A stretch of DNA of 64,000 nt, from contig NC_084599.1 of the NCBI RefSeq assembly GCF_033807715.1, positions 31,456,125 to 31,520,124 of the forward strand, given 5' to 3'. This document shows, in pieces, positions 22,850-34,584 of the stretch. Every line of letters begins with the position of its first letter. Position 1 is the stretch's first letter. This stretch comes from Cololabis saira (taxonomy: Eukaryota; Chordata; Actinopteri; Beloniformes; Belonidae). The translations under genes were made by a program, and so were the position numbers. The notes beneath the pieces are model-generated. The model ran no database searches, had not been told where the DNA came from, and saw only the letters and a list, made by a program, of their open reading frames with translations.

Positions 22850-23315
22850 TTAAGATCCGTTTAAACCGTGTAACTGAATGAGAGCGTCCGACTATCGCGT
22901 TGAGCTGCGTGACATCGGACGCTCTCTGTCCACACTGAAACCGTTAAACTCGCGGCCAGTTAGGACAGTCCAATACAAAAAAAATAAAGCAATGGAATTG
23001 ATTTTAATCGCAGAAGCTCCCTGGCATGGGACACGCTTTGTCTACGGAGCCGCTGCTCTTCTGCCCGGAGCAAGGCTTCTTTCCCTCCCCTCCTACACGT
23101 CATTCAAGCAGCCAATCAGCGCAGAGCCTCATTATCATAGCCTCCCCGCCTCTCAGGATCACTCACAGAAAAAGGGGTTAGAAGCGGTAAAACTAGAGAC
23201 ATGGCCCACAGGCTGAATTTCTGATTTATGTAGAAAAAACAAGCTTTAGATAGTTTTTAAGACATTTAAGGCCTGTTTAAAATATACATTAAATGCCATA
23301 ATAGGTCCCCTTTAA

Positions 23316-24405
23316 ACTATATATGGTCAAAAATGCCTGGCTTTTACGCAGAAGAATATTTTTTATCTGTGGCATTTCTATTTTTACTACCATGCAAGAT
23401 CTGAGTTCATCTGTGTTACATGTACAAAAAGATAAAGTTAAAAAAGCAAATACAGACAACAAAAGAAAAGTCATAAAATCATGTTGAGTGGAAAAAAACT
23501 ACTTCAAAGACCTTCAGAGCAGCATGAATTTCAAGGAGGAGTAATCTTCAAATATAAAATTACACACGCGATTGTCAACAAACACACTACAAACTCATAC
23601 AAAAGCAAAAACAGTTTATAACAAACCTCACAAATGACATTTTTGTGCCATAATAAATCTTTAAAGGCTATATTAAAGTAATGCCGGTGCTATGTTGGAA
23701 AAAAAGGTAACAAGCCAGATAGTCGCTATCTTTATTGTAGAGGACATGATGTCCATAATTCCCAAACAGACTTGGGTTTTTTGTTGTTTTGTTTTTGGTT
23801 GTTTTGTTGTTTTTGGGTTTTTTTTAGGGCGGGGGTGGGAGGGTATTGTTGTTGTTTGTTTTGTTTTTTGCACAGCAGAGATTTAACCTGGTGATGGTAG
23901 CAGGGAAGTATGTTCCTGGACAGTGATTCCCAGAAATGTTCCTGAGTCTTTGCAGTAATATGTATTACAATCATGCCTGTTTCTAATGCAGTGAGGGGCT
24001 AAACATCTATAAAACTGATTTCAGCTTCGTCCACCAGAACACACAAGACCAAATACAGTATTTCTCCAGATTTTTGGAATCATTTTAAGACATCACGTAC
24101 TGTAGATGATAAAAGTATGTGAAATTTTACGCTAAATAACATTATTTTGAAATTGTTTAACAATTTGTAGACATATTTTTTACATGTTGGTGTCCCTTTG
24201 AACATCTTTACCTCTCAGACTCTTTTTATACCCAATCATGTCGCTCAATATAACTAATTACCTACAACTAATAGTTGTAGGGGGTCCCTTCACACATTTC
24301 CTTTTAGTACCACTTATTTTCGGACTTTTCTGCAGTGTACGCAAGCCATCAAAGTCAAAATAAGTTCATATTGTACTTTCAATCAATGGGAAAAAATCCT
24401 TACTT
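23316..24405. other. Unassigned sequence with a GT-rich patch
   Basis: No gene or transposon recognised. Positions about 23776-23870 are almost only G and T on the plus strand (ttgttgttttgtttttggtt), including a G-rich core gggcgggggtgggaggg at 23827-23843. Confidence 0.45.
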
Positions 24406-24409
24406 TTAA

Positions 24410-24750
24410 AAGGAGCATGAGGCTCCTTTTAAGAAATGAGACTCTCTAGCGCCACCCTTCACCACGACGGCCGTTGGGGGTACTGCAGCCAACAGTGAAG
24501 CCGGCACGGGAGAACGGGGAGAACGTGCATGCAGCGTCATGTGACGTCACATCCGCAGCCCAGCGCGGGAAATTCGGGACCGAATTGCAGCACATTTTGC
24601 AGCACACAGCCTGTTCAAGGCAAAGGAGAGATACACTAGAGGACTCATTCTTTTGGGTTTGGAACGCTTCATCTGACATTATTACTAGAAAACTTAAAAT
24701 GTATACGGATTTTTTTCATAAATCTTGCCACAATCCGGCCTCAAGCTCCT
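24410..24750 (-). mobile_element. TTAA-target MITE, copy 2 (inverted relative to copy 1)
   Basis: Flanked by TTAA at 24406-24409 and 24751-24754, with aaggagcatgaggc at the left end and gcctcaagctcct at the right. The interior is the reverse complement of 10170-10519: gcgtcatgtgacgtcacatc here mirrors gatgtgacgtcatatgacgc there, and cttcatctgacattattact mirrors the other copy's agtaataatgtcagatgaag. The extra A at the left junction suggests a one-base change at the border. Confidence 0.8.
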
Positions 24751-24754
24751 TTAA

Positions 24755-26786
24755 CATTGCTTATGTTTTTATTGTAGATAAAATGGATAGAGTTGGGCAG
24801 AGTCGCAAATACATAAGGGTATAGTTATTGGTGAGTATTAATGGCTGTGCATCATCCAAAACATGTATCACGTTAAATCCTGTCAGGAAAACTGTGACAT
24901 ACTCCTTATGCAAGGCTGGGCTTTCCAGACCAAAAAAGAACAACAATGGGCAAAACAGTAGAATCCATTGCTATACTGTACATGAACAGCCCATGTTGGT
25001 CATTGAAAATGTTAAATTTCACTTTGTAATTCAACATCTGGAGCGACACTAGTTTTCCAGTTTAGAAATATAACTCTAAAGCTGCTCTATATATTAAACA
25101 GTTACTCTTTATATTATGTTAATTGAACAGAAAACGTTTAGTATGGCATTTAAAAAAAAAAGTAAAACAATAAAAACCCCCACTGGTATCGCAACACTAT
25201 TCAGCATTGGCTGATACTCAAAGCCAAGTGATAGGTATCAGCATCGGAAAGAGAGAATGGTATGGGAACATTTCTAAAAATGGGAGGATCAGATTTCCAG
25301 GTTAATGCATTAGGTTTTGATTCAGATGTTAATGTACCAAACAAACTTTTTTGGTATAAAAGGTAGTAATTCGTAGCCTCTTCACGTAAGGGCAATGACA
25401 ATACACACTTTATTTAACTTTCACTTGAATTTTTATGCACAGATTAAAACATAGGACTAATAAAAAATAGAAAATAATTTACTAAAAATCCCAAAACATT
25501 GAAATTAATACAAGAACATCAATGATTTATTTTTTCTAAATGATCCTGTCTTGAAGATTTCTGAATAAAAACTGCACGTCAGCCGGTGATGTGGAGGACG
25601 ACAAGATGACATTGAAGACTACACTGATCTACAGTAGAGGGGGAGGCTTTTTACCAGACAACAAATCTGATGAAAATATCAAGCAGAGAAAATAATCTTT
25701 CATAATTTATAACATAATAATAATTGATTCTTTTATGGCCCAGATCTGATGTAAAAATACATCACTGAATCACAGTGCATGCAGTGAAGTTAGAGTCAGT
25801 CTCATATATCCGGCTCTGCTGCCAGAAATAATTAATAATAGACAACGAGTGACACCTGCTCAAGACTATAGTTAAAAATTAAACAGAATATTTTAGAATA
25901 TTTTATTAAGATTTGAATTTCATTAGGAATGCATGGGTGGAGACTGGGAAGGAGAGTGGCAGGGTTGGTTTTAACAACTAGTGGATTTTTCTGCAGTGTT
26001 CCTTGTGGGTTTTGTCATTGGAAAGCAATGACATTATCATGAATATCAGGCTTCTCCTTTCACAAAGAGCCCAAATATATAAACACTGAGGAGATTACAG
26101 GAAAACCACTGTCCTATTGAGATGACAAAATGCCAGAAAGCAGCGAGGCCAAGCAGGCACTGAGACAATCCATCTCTTAGTCTCTTCCTGTCTGATAGCC
26201 GTGACAGCTGAGCTGAGACAGACAGAGCGGGACAGCAGACAGATGCTGTCAAGATTACTCCCACTCTCCCATCTTTGTCGCTGCCTTTTTGGCTCCCTCT
26301 GCACTCTGCTTTTCCAAAAGTTTCTCCACTGACTTTCTCTGCTGGCGAGTACAACACTCAAAAAGGCACAATAAGAGCGTGTTGAGGCTGTTAATCGAAG
26401 CTTTGCATTTCCCACCATGTGTCTCGCTCTCTGCAGATAATGTTCTCTCTCTCTGTTTTTTCAGTATCTCCGCTCCTCGTCCATTAATAGAGGCTGTGGT
26501 TATTTTTGCTACAATGAAATGGTCATTATTAATAGACTTGGCTGCTTCAAAGTACCTCCATGGTAAATGCTGTGAGTCTGAAATGGTTGAGAGGATTTTT
26601 AAAGACTCAGCCTCAGGGCTGCTGCTCTCTTACTTACTTCTAAACATCGTGACATAGTTGGACTTGTAATGCCCAGCTTTTGTTCCATTAAAAGAAGAGT
26701 GGGTCGCCCAGAGCTACATGTGGACCAATAAAGAAATAGACCTGACCCTTTCGCCCATGTCTAAACCAGAGTTCCTTATCAAAAAA

Positions 26787-26787
<1 letters not shown>
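24755..26787. other. Mostly unassigned sequence
   Basis: No gene recognised. The segment 25170-25290 (tatcgcaacactattcagca, gctgatactcaaagccaagt, gataggtatcagcatcgg) resembles a worn copy of a fish repeat built on ggtatcgg/ccgatacc steps, probably a hAT remnant. The rest shows no match I recognise. Confidence 0.35.

Positions 26788-26826
<39 letters not shown>
26788..26826. repeat. (AT)n microsatellite
   Basis: About 39 bp of alternating A and T. Confidence 0.97.
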
Positions 26827-26828
<2 letters not shown>

Positions 26829-26869
26829 CCAACTCATCTTTCAGCATGACTGTGAGCCACCCTTTCTTC

Positions 26870-26896
26870 AACCCTTGCAAGGCGCTTGCAAGGGTT
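26870..26896. repeat. Short hairpin, 12-bp perfect arms
   Basis: aacccttgcaag and its inverse cttgcaagggtt flank gcg. A further agggttaa follows directly, which extends the repetitive look of the site. Confidence 0.9.
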
Positions 26897-27156
26897 AAAG
26901 GGTTAAAAGTGACCAGAGCGAAGGCCCTGAGCTCTTCAAAGGGCTTGCCTAACCCTGAGTGCCTTGCAGGGGCCAAGTTGATATTTTTGTTTCGACATCA
27001 TCAAACAATGAGGTCATGCCTCAAGACACAAATGTAATATATTTTTGTCATAGTTTCATGATATTCTGTTAATCTGTGCTGCTTCACTCACTGGTTCAAG
27101 ACCTTAACTGAGTGTTAAATTGACCTCTTGATTTTGAAATTCCTTTTGTAAACTAT

Positions 27157-27765
27157 GACTGCGTTTACATGCAGTCAATAACCCTTTTAAAACCCGAATA
27201 TTAGCAATAACCCGGTTTTGCACGGCCATGTAAACACCAATAACCCCTTTGAATAACCCGAATTTGCTCATATTCGGGTTACTCTTTTTAAAACCCGAAT
27301 ATTCGGTGATGTAAACGCCAAACGGAATATCCCGATCAAACGGAACATGAATTTGTTTTCTGTGCATGCTCTGTTCGCAAGGAGTCTTTTGAGTCAAGGA
27401 CGTACTTCTAAACATGGAGAAACGCAAGACCACGCCACACTTTTGGAGTGAGGAGGAGACTAATCATTTTATAAATGTAATGAAGGATATGAATATTTAG
27501 GCATTTGTAGACGGTAGAAAGTACCGGGATAGCGAGATTTAAAAGAAGGTGAGTGAAAAGTTGCACGAAGCAGCATTTGTTTTGAATTTGGATACAGGAA
27601 TAAGAAGCGGAAATGACGGTAATTGCGTCATGATGTTCTCCGTGCATCGCTGGTTTGATCGAGATATCCCAAATGATTAATTACCATGTAAACGGAATAT
27701 TCCGAATGTTTCAGTAATCGGAATATTAGCAATAACCCAAATTTTGACTGCATGTAAACGTAGCC
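27157..27765 (+). mobile_element. Harbinger-like element, copy 2 (broken Myb/SANT ORF)
   Basis: Ends are gactgcgtttacatgcagtc and the inverse gactgcatgtaaacgtagcc; the triplet tat flanks both sides (27154-27156 and 27766-27768). The sequence is highly similar to 18136-18811. Its Myb/SANT reading frame begins at 27414 with the same MEKRKTTP start. It is broken by a stop replacing a leucine codon (atatttaggcat, about 27494-27505) and by another where copy 1 has the met-tyr-lys codons (gagatttaaaag). A 14-bp-scale deletion separates the two copies near 27285. Confidence 0.78.
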
Positions 27766-27768
27766 TAT

Positions 27769-28522
27769 GTCAGAAGCAGAAATTGACTTTTACAAAGCAT
27801 TCAAGGGTGTCGTCTGGTTCTTTTGGTCCAGACAAAAGTAGAAAATGATATATTTGGTTTGGTTTGCTAGTAAAAAATTCTGTTCACATTTCAACATGGG
27901 AGAGACTAAAACGAAAACACGCATGCACAAATGTTCAGAGGTCAGCGTTCACACATGAAGTTAACCACGCCAACAGGGCAACCACACCAGGGTTCCCCGA
28001 AATTGAAACAAATTTCCCAAATCTGAACACACCCTTAAAATGCAGGTCAGGCATGCCCATATCCTTCACCATTACACATATTCCAATTTGTTTTGCAATT
28101 TTCCAGCCTCTTATCACATAAAGATGTGTTTAATCCATATTTATTTAAAGAGATAAAATATATTTTTACATTAAATAATATGAAATTATGTTGCATTGCT
28201 TGCATTACTAATAATATCCTTTGGGTAAGTTTCATCACCCTAAGAAACTATAAATTAGGGAATTTGCTGCCATGATACTGGGTATACTCTTTGTGGCTTT
28301 CTGCTGCAACAAACACATCAAATATACATGGAGCAACCTAAAATGTTGACTCTTCCTGTCCTGCTGGAAGAGACTAAAGTTATGGTGCACATAAACCTGC
28401 TTTGTGGTTGGAGTAACACTGAGTCTAAAAATATCCCATGCTGCTATTTGCTGTTTCTCATCAATGCATCGTCATTCTTCCTCTTTGTGATGAGTTCATC
28501 TGCCCTCTTTCAGCACTCACCC
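27769..28522. other. Unassigned sequence
   Basis: No gene or transposon recognised. Confidence 0.4.
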
Positions 28523-28532
28523 CACTACTACG

Positions 28533-28576
<44 letters not shown>

Positions 28577-28680
28577 CACTACCACTACCACTACTACCAC
28601 CATTTAGAAGATGCTTTTATCCAGAGCGACTTACATCTGAGAGAACAACACACGCAAGAAATCACATAGGAAGGTCCAGC
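28523..28680. repeat. (CTA)n microsatellite with adjoining interspersed-repeat motif
   Basis: About 80 bp of CTA/CCA triplets (28523-28603) run directly into catttagaagatgcttttat followed by ccagagcgacttacatctg. The second part is a version of the very common fish interspersed motif gcttttatccaaagcgactt, which often follows a microsatellite. Its parent element is not known to me. Confidence 0.6.
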
Positions 28681-31600
28681 ATGGATAATTGCTGGTTAGA
28701 CTGGACACAGGTTGTTTTTTTTTTTCACTAAAACCTTTATTACAGAAGGGAGATGCAATGTGGATATTTCAGAGGACTGCAGTCTACCGTAAAAACATAA
28801 CGTGAATGTTGTTAAAAACTTCAATTGAACCCAAATCATATTTACATGTATATCTAAAGCTCTAAAGTTTTTGGTGTCGAAACCTAAACAAACCATGTGT
28901 CTCTTTTGTGTTTGAGTACACCTTGGCTGGTGTTAAAAGCCCGGTTTCCAGCCAGTTACAGGTGGGGCTTTTGTTTTGCCTCCAGATTAGACTTGGTGGG
29001 AGCGGGCAGCACTGCTTGTGCGCACATCCCTCGGACAGGCTGTGGTTTGTCTTCAGAGATTCATATTTTTCTACAATAAATTATTTTTTGACCTAGATCC
29101 TCTCGTCTGTCTCCCATTTTTGTCACAGCCTTTGTGCCAGATTTGACAATCCTAACTCCTAAAGTGGATTTTTGGGGCTTTTTGTATCTGCAAAGTGAAA
29201 AAAATTTATATCATTTGCGATTTTGTGGAATTTTAACTATGTATTTTCATTGACTCCATTCACGACAATGCCTGTTGTTATTTTATTCTGATTAATATAG
29301 TGACAGTTCATAGTGTCAAAAGTTTTCTCTAAGTACTTTACAGTGAACGTGAACAAGTTAAATACAGTTCAATTAAAAACAGTAACGCTCAGTCGATCTA
29401 TCATCTGTTTTATTCCAACTAAAATTATTATTTTCACCCATTTACAGTGCAATCTAGTTTATTCCACATAATTCCAATTTTTATGTTTCATTTGCCAGAT
29501 TTTCTGCTGGAATATTGAAAGTTGAACCACTTAGTTTAGGTCAGCTGTTTTCGTTGCTGATCTTAAGAAACAATCACCCGAGAACATAAAATTTAACCCA
29601 CTGATTCTCAAGAAGGCCTATAGCTGTGGCAGCTTTTCTACAAAATTTGGTTCATGTTATAATGTTATCATATTTGGTAAAAATCTGATTAAAAATGGCG
29701 GAACCATAAGTGTTAAAAAGTATAAATGATACAGTTGTGAGAATGATTTATCACCATGCCGAACCTGAACCTGAAGTCGTTAACAGTCGCGAATGGAAAT
29801 ACTCACACACACACAGACACCCACACACACACACACACACGATAACACACACACAACCCTGTTGAGTCAGCAGAAGCTCGAGGTCACACCATGTGTCACA
29901 TCGGTCAAGTGTGAAAAACTCCACTACTTCCAGGTACACAATCACAGCGAGTTTGTTCTGCAGTGTGAAACACCTCGCTGCAGTCCTGCCACGTTGTTTC
30001 ATAAATGCACAGTGTCCTAAGATTTTTGCCAGACTTTTTTGTACAAAATACACTGCCCCCATATTACTCTCACCTAAACAGCTGTACCTTACGTAAACCG
30101 GCGGAGAGGCTGCTATGTGTCTGCCCTACCATACCCCTGTCCTACTTTCCAAACTCCTGAACAGCTGCATTATTCAGGCATAATACTCGGAACATCCCAG
30201 CTACAGTATCCTGCCTTCCTTCTCGTGTGTGACAGGTCATCTTCTTGAGTATTCTTCTCGCTGTCACTTTAGATGTGGAGAGGCTTTTTGTTGCGACAGC
30301 AGCACACCAGAAGCACCGCAGTCTGTCCAGTCAATGTATCGCAAATAAGATGCCGCCTGGTGGATCACAGTTGTGGACACTGCATCATAGTGAAGCCTAA
30401 GGACTGATATGACATTGCTGCGGCAAGCATTCTGTTATTAAGGATATAATTTTGGCGAATAGGAAAGATCAATTTCATGCTTCATTATATTAACTAGAAT
30501 TACACTGATGCATTTTTCAAAGGATCTCTACAAAAACTTTGTATGAATACTATCTCCGGTTTAATGTCAAGGCCTGGGTTGGAATTATTTTGTGTCTAAT
30601 TATGCTATTCTTAATTTACTCAAATACTTGATTATTTTTGATTTGACTGTTGCATGAAATTAAAATCTGACAGATAATACTTATAATTCTCTTAAAAAGC
30701 TTATAATGGAGAGAAAAAAAAAACTACCCACATCAAATTTAATCTCTATGTTAGACTGTGAAAGATCCAAAATCTTGAGCCAAATAATTATGTCATCCTT
30801 AGGTGAACAATGTGAATGATGCAGCCATGGCAACGCTGTCACCATGACTGGAGAGAGGACAGAAAAGCTTTCCCGATATAAATATATACTTGCTGTGGAA
30901 AAATAAATCACATTAGACCCAATAAATGAAGAAAATGTAAAGGATAAAGCTATCCTTTAAGAGAAGAGTTTGGAGAAGCTTCATGCAGCCTCTGTGAACC
31001 TACAGTACAGTATGTGCTGTGACGAAGAGGATAATGTCTCTGTCTGTTCCTCCTCCCTCCCCCTCAGCTTTACTCTCCTCTTCGCCTTACTTCTCTAAAA
31101 TCCTGCAAATGTTTCTTAACATGGATTTGCTCATGTTAAGAAATGTGTGCAGAACTGGAATGTATTAGCCATAAGATTTAACACAGAGGTTACTTCACAT
31201 CTTCTTTTTCAAGCTGGAAAAAAGATGGCTGTAAAATGTCACGAGATATTAACACCAGAATGTAGGCTCTAACCTCACAAAACCTTGCTGAAAAAGGGGT
31301 TTGAGTTCTGATACAACAAGGTGTAAGGTTTGCAGAGTCCAAGTAGTTTTAAAATCCCTTACTTTACATAATCCATCCAAACCAAATTTAATTCATAATG
31401 AATTAATATTAATCCAAATACCAGAAATGTCAAAATCACAGATTTTTTGTTTTTACTTAAAATTGTGCTTCTCTACGGTATGTTTTTCTCTCATCTGTTG
31501 CTCTGGTTAATTGTCATCTCAAATTTGACTGGAGCTACAAAAATCTGAGGTAAACCATATGTTGAAGTATTTTTTTTGCTCAAAACATCCAGTTTTGAAG

Positions 31601-31961
31601 GTGGTACGATCACTTCCTTCTAGAAAGTTTTTCTCACATTGGCTCTGTATTATGTCATATAGGGTTGAATTTCCTAATATGGTCAAATTCTCTATTCTCT
31701 CACATCTGTGAGAACAAGAGTTTCAGCATACATTTTAAAAGTAGATATTTACAACTATAGGGTATGTTTATCGAGGTAGAGGTCGAGGCAGAGGTTAGTA
31801 CTTCTCATGAAGTATCTCAGTGTTTTTGGTTTTCTGGGCAAGTTGACTGACCATGGATCAGTTTTTTAGGGCCAGCAATATAGCAAATATGTTTGTTATA
31901 TATCAGAATACTGTTGAATGAAAACGGTTCAGTAAAGCACTGGATTTCTTTTAGGTGGAAT
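28681..31961. other. Unassigned sequence with a small CA repeat
   Basis: No gene or transposon recognised over 3.3 kb. An imperfect CA repeat lies at about 29802-29854. The short ORFs at 29751-30062 (minus) and 31301-31510 (plus) have no known motif. Confidence 0.4.
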
Positions 31962-31997
31962 AAACCGGAAAGTTGTTGCTCGAGGGTTCATGGGAAT

Positions 31998-33170
31998 TTG
32001 CCCAACCAGTCTACATGTGTTTTGTGGATCTGGAGAAGGCATTTGACCGTGTCCCTCGTGCCATATGTGGGGGGTGCTCAGTGAGTATGGAGTCCGGGGC
32101 CCTCTACTAAGGGCTGTCCGGTCTCTGTATGATCGGAGCAGGAGTTTGGTTCGCATTGCCGGCAGTAGATCAAACTTGTTCCCGGTGCATGTTGGACTCC
32201 GGCAGGGCTGCCCTTTGTCATCGGTCCTGTTCATAATTTTTATGGACAGGATTTCTAGGCACAGCCAGGGGCCGGAGGGGATCCGGTTTGGAAACCACAG
32301 GATTTCATCTCTGCTTTTTGCGGATGATGTTGTCCTGTTGGCTTCATCGGGCCGGGACCTCCAGCATGTGCTGGGGCGGTTTGAGGCCGAGTGCGACGCG
32401 GCAGGGATGAGAATCAGCACCTCCAAAACCGAGGCAATAGTTCTCCACCGGGAAAGGGTGGCGTGCCTTCTCCGGGTGGGTGGAGAAGTCCTGCCTCAGG
32501 TGGAGGAGTTCAAGTATCTCGGGGTCTTGTTCACGAGTGAGGGAACGATGGAGCGTGAGATTGATAGACGGATCGGTGCAGCGTCCGCAGTTATGCGGTC
32601 GGTGTACCGGACCGTCGTGGTGATGAAGGAGCTGAGTCGAAAGGCGAAGCTCTCGATTTACCGGTCAATCTACGCACCTACCCTCACCTATGGTCATGAA
32701 CTTTGGGTAGTGACCGAAAGGACAAGATCGCGGATACAAGCGGCCGAGATGAGTTTCCTCCGCAGGGTGGCTGGACGCTCCCTTAGAGATAGGGTGAGGA
32801 GTTCGGTCACCCGGGAGGAGCTCGGAGTCCAGCCGCTGCTCATTCACATTGAGAGGAGTCAGCTGAGGTGGCTTGGACATCTGTACCGGATGCCTCCTGG
32901 ACACCTCCCTAGGGAGGTGTTCCAGGCATGTCCCTCCTCCCTAGGGAGGTGTTCCAGGCATGTCCCTCCTCCCTAGGGAGATGTTCCAGGCAGGTCCCTC
33001 CGGGAGGAGACCCCGGGGAAGACCCAGGACACGCTAGAGAGACTATGTCTCTCGGCTGGCCTGGGAACGCCTCGGACTCCCCTCGGAGGAGCTGGAGGAA
33101 GTGTCTAGGGTGAAGAAAGTCTGGGCATCTCTGTTGAGGCTGCTGCCCCTGCGACCCGGGAACGGATAAG
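31998..33170 (+). pseudogene. Rex3 reverse transcriptase, N-truncated and frameshifted
   Basis: A first short frame reads FAQPVYMCFVDLEKAFDRVP with the first RT catalytic aspartates. A one-base loss near 32062 (gccatatgtgg, where gccatactgtgg is expected) shifts it into the frame 32065-32976. That frame has R-Q-G-C-P-L-S-S-V-L-F (RT block 4), the catalytic box LLFADDVVLLASS near 32316, then EEFKYLGVLFTSEGT, MSFLRRVAGRSLRDR and RWLGHLYRM. A 32-bp unit (cctccctagggaggtgttcc ...) present three times at 32904-32999 adds 64 bp and shifts the frame again. The last part reads RPRGRPRTR-like then VSRLAWERLG in another frame. The catalytic residues are intact but the protein is incomplete. Confidence 0.9.
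32904..32999. repeat. Three tandem copies of a 32-bp unit inside Rex3
   Basis: Units start at 32904, 32936 and 32968 (cctccctagggaggtgttcc followed by aggcatgtccct). The third differs at two positions (agatgtt, caggtcc). The Rex3 copy at 605-1304 has one unit. The core ctccctagggag is itself palindromic, which may have promoted slippage. Confidence 0.95.
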
Positions 33171-33210
33171 CGGAAGAAGATGGATGGATGGATGGAAATT
33201 GGAAAGTTGT

Positions 33211-33992
33211 GCTTGTTTCCACCCAAAAAGCTCATGAATGTAAACCGCAGGTTGAGTGTAAACTTTGTTGTGTTGTATCCATATTTGCTGAGTCTTGAAC
33301 TTTTAATATGAGGAAGAAAGAAATTCTATTGAGAGCACTACATGTTATGCACAAAAAACGGATCAATTTTACTCAATAATACACCACCCACTTGAAGGCA
33401 ACTATGGAGTCAAAGGTCCAATGGCAACAGCAATATTAGATTTTTAATTTCTTTTGCTTAATTTTTCTGACTCAGTCGACATATACTGCAATTCCCACAC
33501 TTCTTACACTGATTACCACAGGTGTATAATGAAAAACATATGGACAGTGGGTGAAAGATAACACAACTTGTAGTGTAACACAATAGCAGGTGATGAGTTC
33601 TTACTGAACAGAAACCTGTAATTTTTGCCGTCACAGTTCATTGTGTTGCCTGCTACCATATGATCTCATTTGGTGTGTGTCTGGCAGGAACAGGAGTTGG
33701 GTGCATTCAAAACTAACTAGCTCTGCCCTTTGGGAAGCCTCCACGATATCGATCAATCCAAAAAAAAAAAGACTTGAGCCAGATCTGCCCATTTTCAGGA
33801 AAATCCTCTCCTTATGATTTTTGCTTGAGAAATAATTCAGTGCTTACAGAGTTATGGTGGGTTCAAAGGTAGTCTAGAATTACTAGAGATTACAATTAGG
33901 TTGCCAAAAATGAGCATAACATAACACTTTGAGAAATAAATGAACTAAGTTGTATTTTACTTAAATAGGTTAATTAGGACAAATCTATAGTG
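33211..33992. other. Unassigned sequence
   Basis: No gene or transposon recognised. Confidence 0.4.
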
Positions 33993-34039
33993 ATCCATCC
34001 ATCCATCCATCCATCCATCCATCCATCCATCCATCCATC
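33993..34039. repeat. (ATCC)n microsatellite
   Basis: About 47 bp of ATCC. On the minus strand this is a GGAT/GATG repeat like the tail of Rex3, but no Rex3 body adjoins it, so it may be either a free microsatellite or the tail of an extremely truncated antisense insertion. Confidence 0.95.
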
Positions 34040-34410
34040 ATGAAAACAATCAACCTTTCTTAAAATCATGGCTGAAACTACAACCTTCATGTGCAGCTGT
34101 TGTCTTCATATTTTGGCAATACTCCGGCACGTCTGACAAAGACAATTTTCCATGAAATGCAGCCAGTTTAACAAAGATTTTCTACGCCCTGAATCGTGCC
34201 GCCAGCACATCTGACAACACCACTGTGTCACAATCAGCGCACCATAATCTTCTTCATCACCCCTGAAAATGTGATGGTCCCTCCTCCTCATCATCGCGCA
34301 CACTGCAGATGTACTGGTATCTCTGTCTCCCTTTCTCACTGGGTCTCTCTCCCTTGGCCCATCACCATGACGATGGAAGCGAGTTACATAGATACAGTCA
34401 CTAGGCAACT
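34040..34410. other. Unassigned sequence left of the AGC repeat
   Basis: No exon can be supported. An open frame at 34196-34660 runs into the AGC array and translates it as alanine. It has no recognised domain. Confidence 0.35.
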
Positions 34411-34505
<95 letters not shown>

Positions 34506-34542
34506 CAGGAGCAGTGGCGGCAGCAGCAGCAGAAGCAGGAGA

Positions 34543-34574
<32 letters not shown>

Positions 34575-34584
34575 CAGTGTCCTG
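34411..34584 (+). repeat. (AGC)30 trinucleotide repeat followed by GCAGGA-type sequence
   Basis: Thirty uninterrupted AGC units at 34411-34500 are followed by degenerate AGG/AGC triplets to about 34584. The three plus-strand frames would give poly-Ala, poly-Gln or poly-Ser; none is embedded in a recognisable protein. CAG/CTG arrays of this length form hairpins and are prone to length change. Confidence 0.97.

Larger units (their letters stand above)
21945..23311. mobile_element. TTAA-target DNA transposon (Kolobok/piggyBac class), non-autonomous
   Basis: Ends are aggggacctattatg and the exact inverse cataataggtcccct, flanked by TTAA at 21941-21944 and 23312-23315. The 1.37 kb interior has a 38-bp perfect palindrome (22114-22151), GC-rich coding-like segments without a recognised transposase, and a nested MITE at 22763-22849. 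TTAA duplications occur in both piggyBac and Kolobok families; the A-G-G-G-G start argues weakly against piggyBac, whose ends usually begin with C. A second left end of this family is seen at 39806. Confidence 0.88.
31977..33195 (+). mobile_element. Rex3 (RTE-clade) retrotransposon, 5'-truncated
   Basis: A 15-bp target duplication with two transitions flanks it: aaaccggaaagttgt at 31962-31976 and aaattggaaagttgt at 33196-33210, of which the last 10 bases are identical. The 3' end is the GATG tail (agatggatggatggatgg) typical of Rex3. Positions 32204-32223 contain cagggctgccctttgtcatc, the complement of the classic Rex3 PCR primer site. It begins within the RT domain just before the V-D-L-E-K-A-F-D-R-V-P block, so it is a standard dead-on-arrival copy. 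It is the most complete Rex3 in the window. Confidence 0.95.

Noticed and set aside
28438..28731. A leucine-rich 97-codon ORF resembling a signal or membrane segment
   Set aside because: The leucine run is the CTA/TAC microsatellite.
33993..34039. Antisense Rex3 insertion inferred from the ATCC repeat
   Set aside because: No Rex3 body sequence adjoins the repeat, so a plain microsatellite is the simpler reading.
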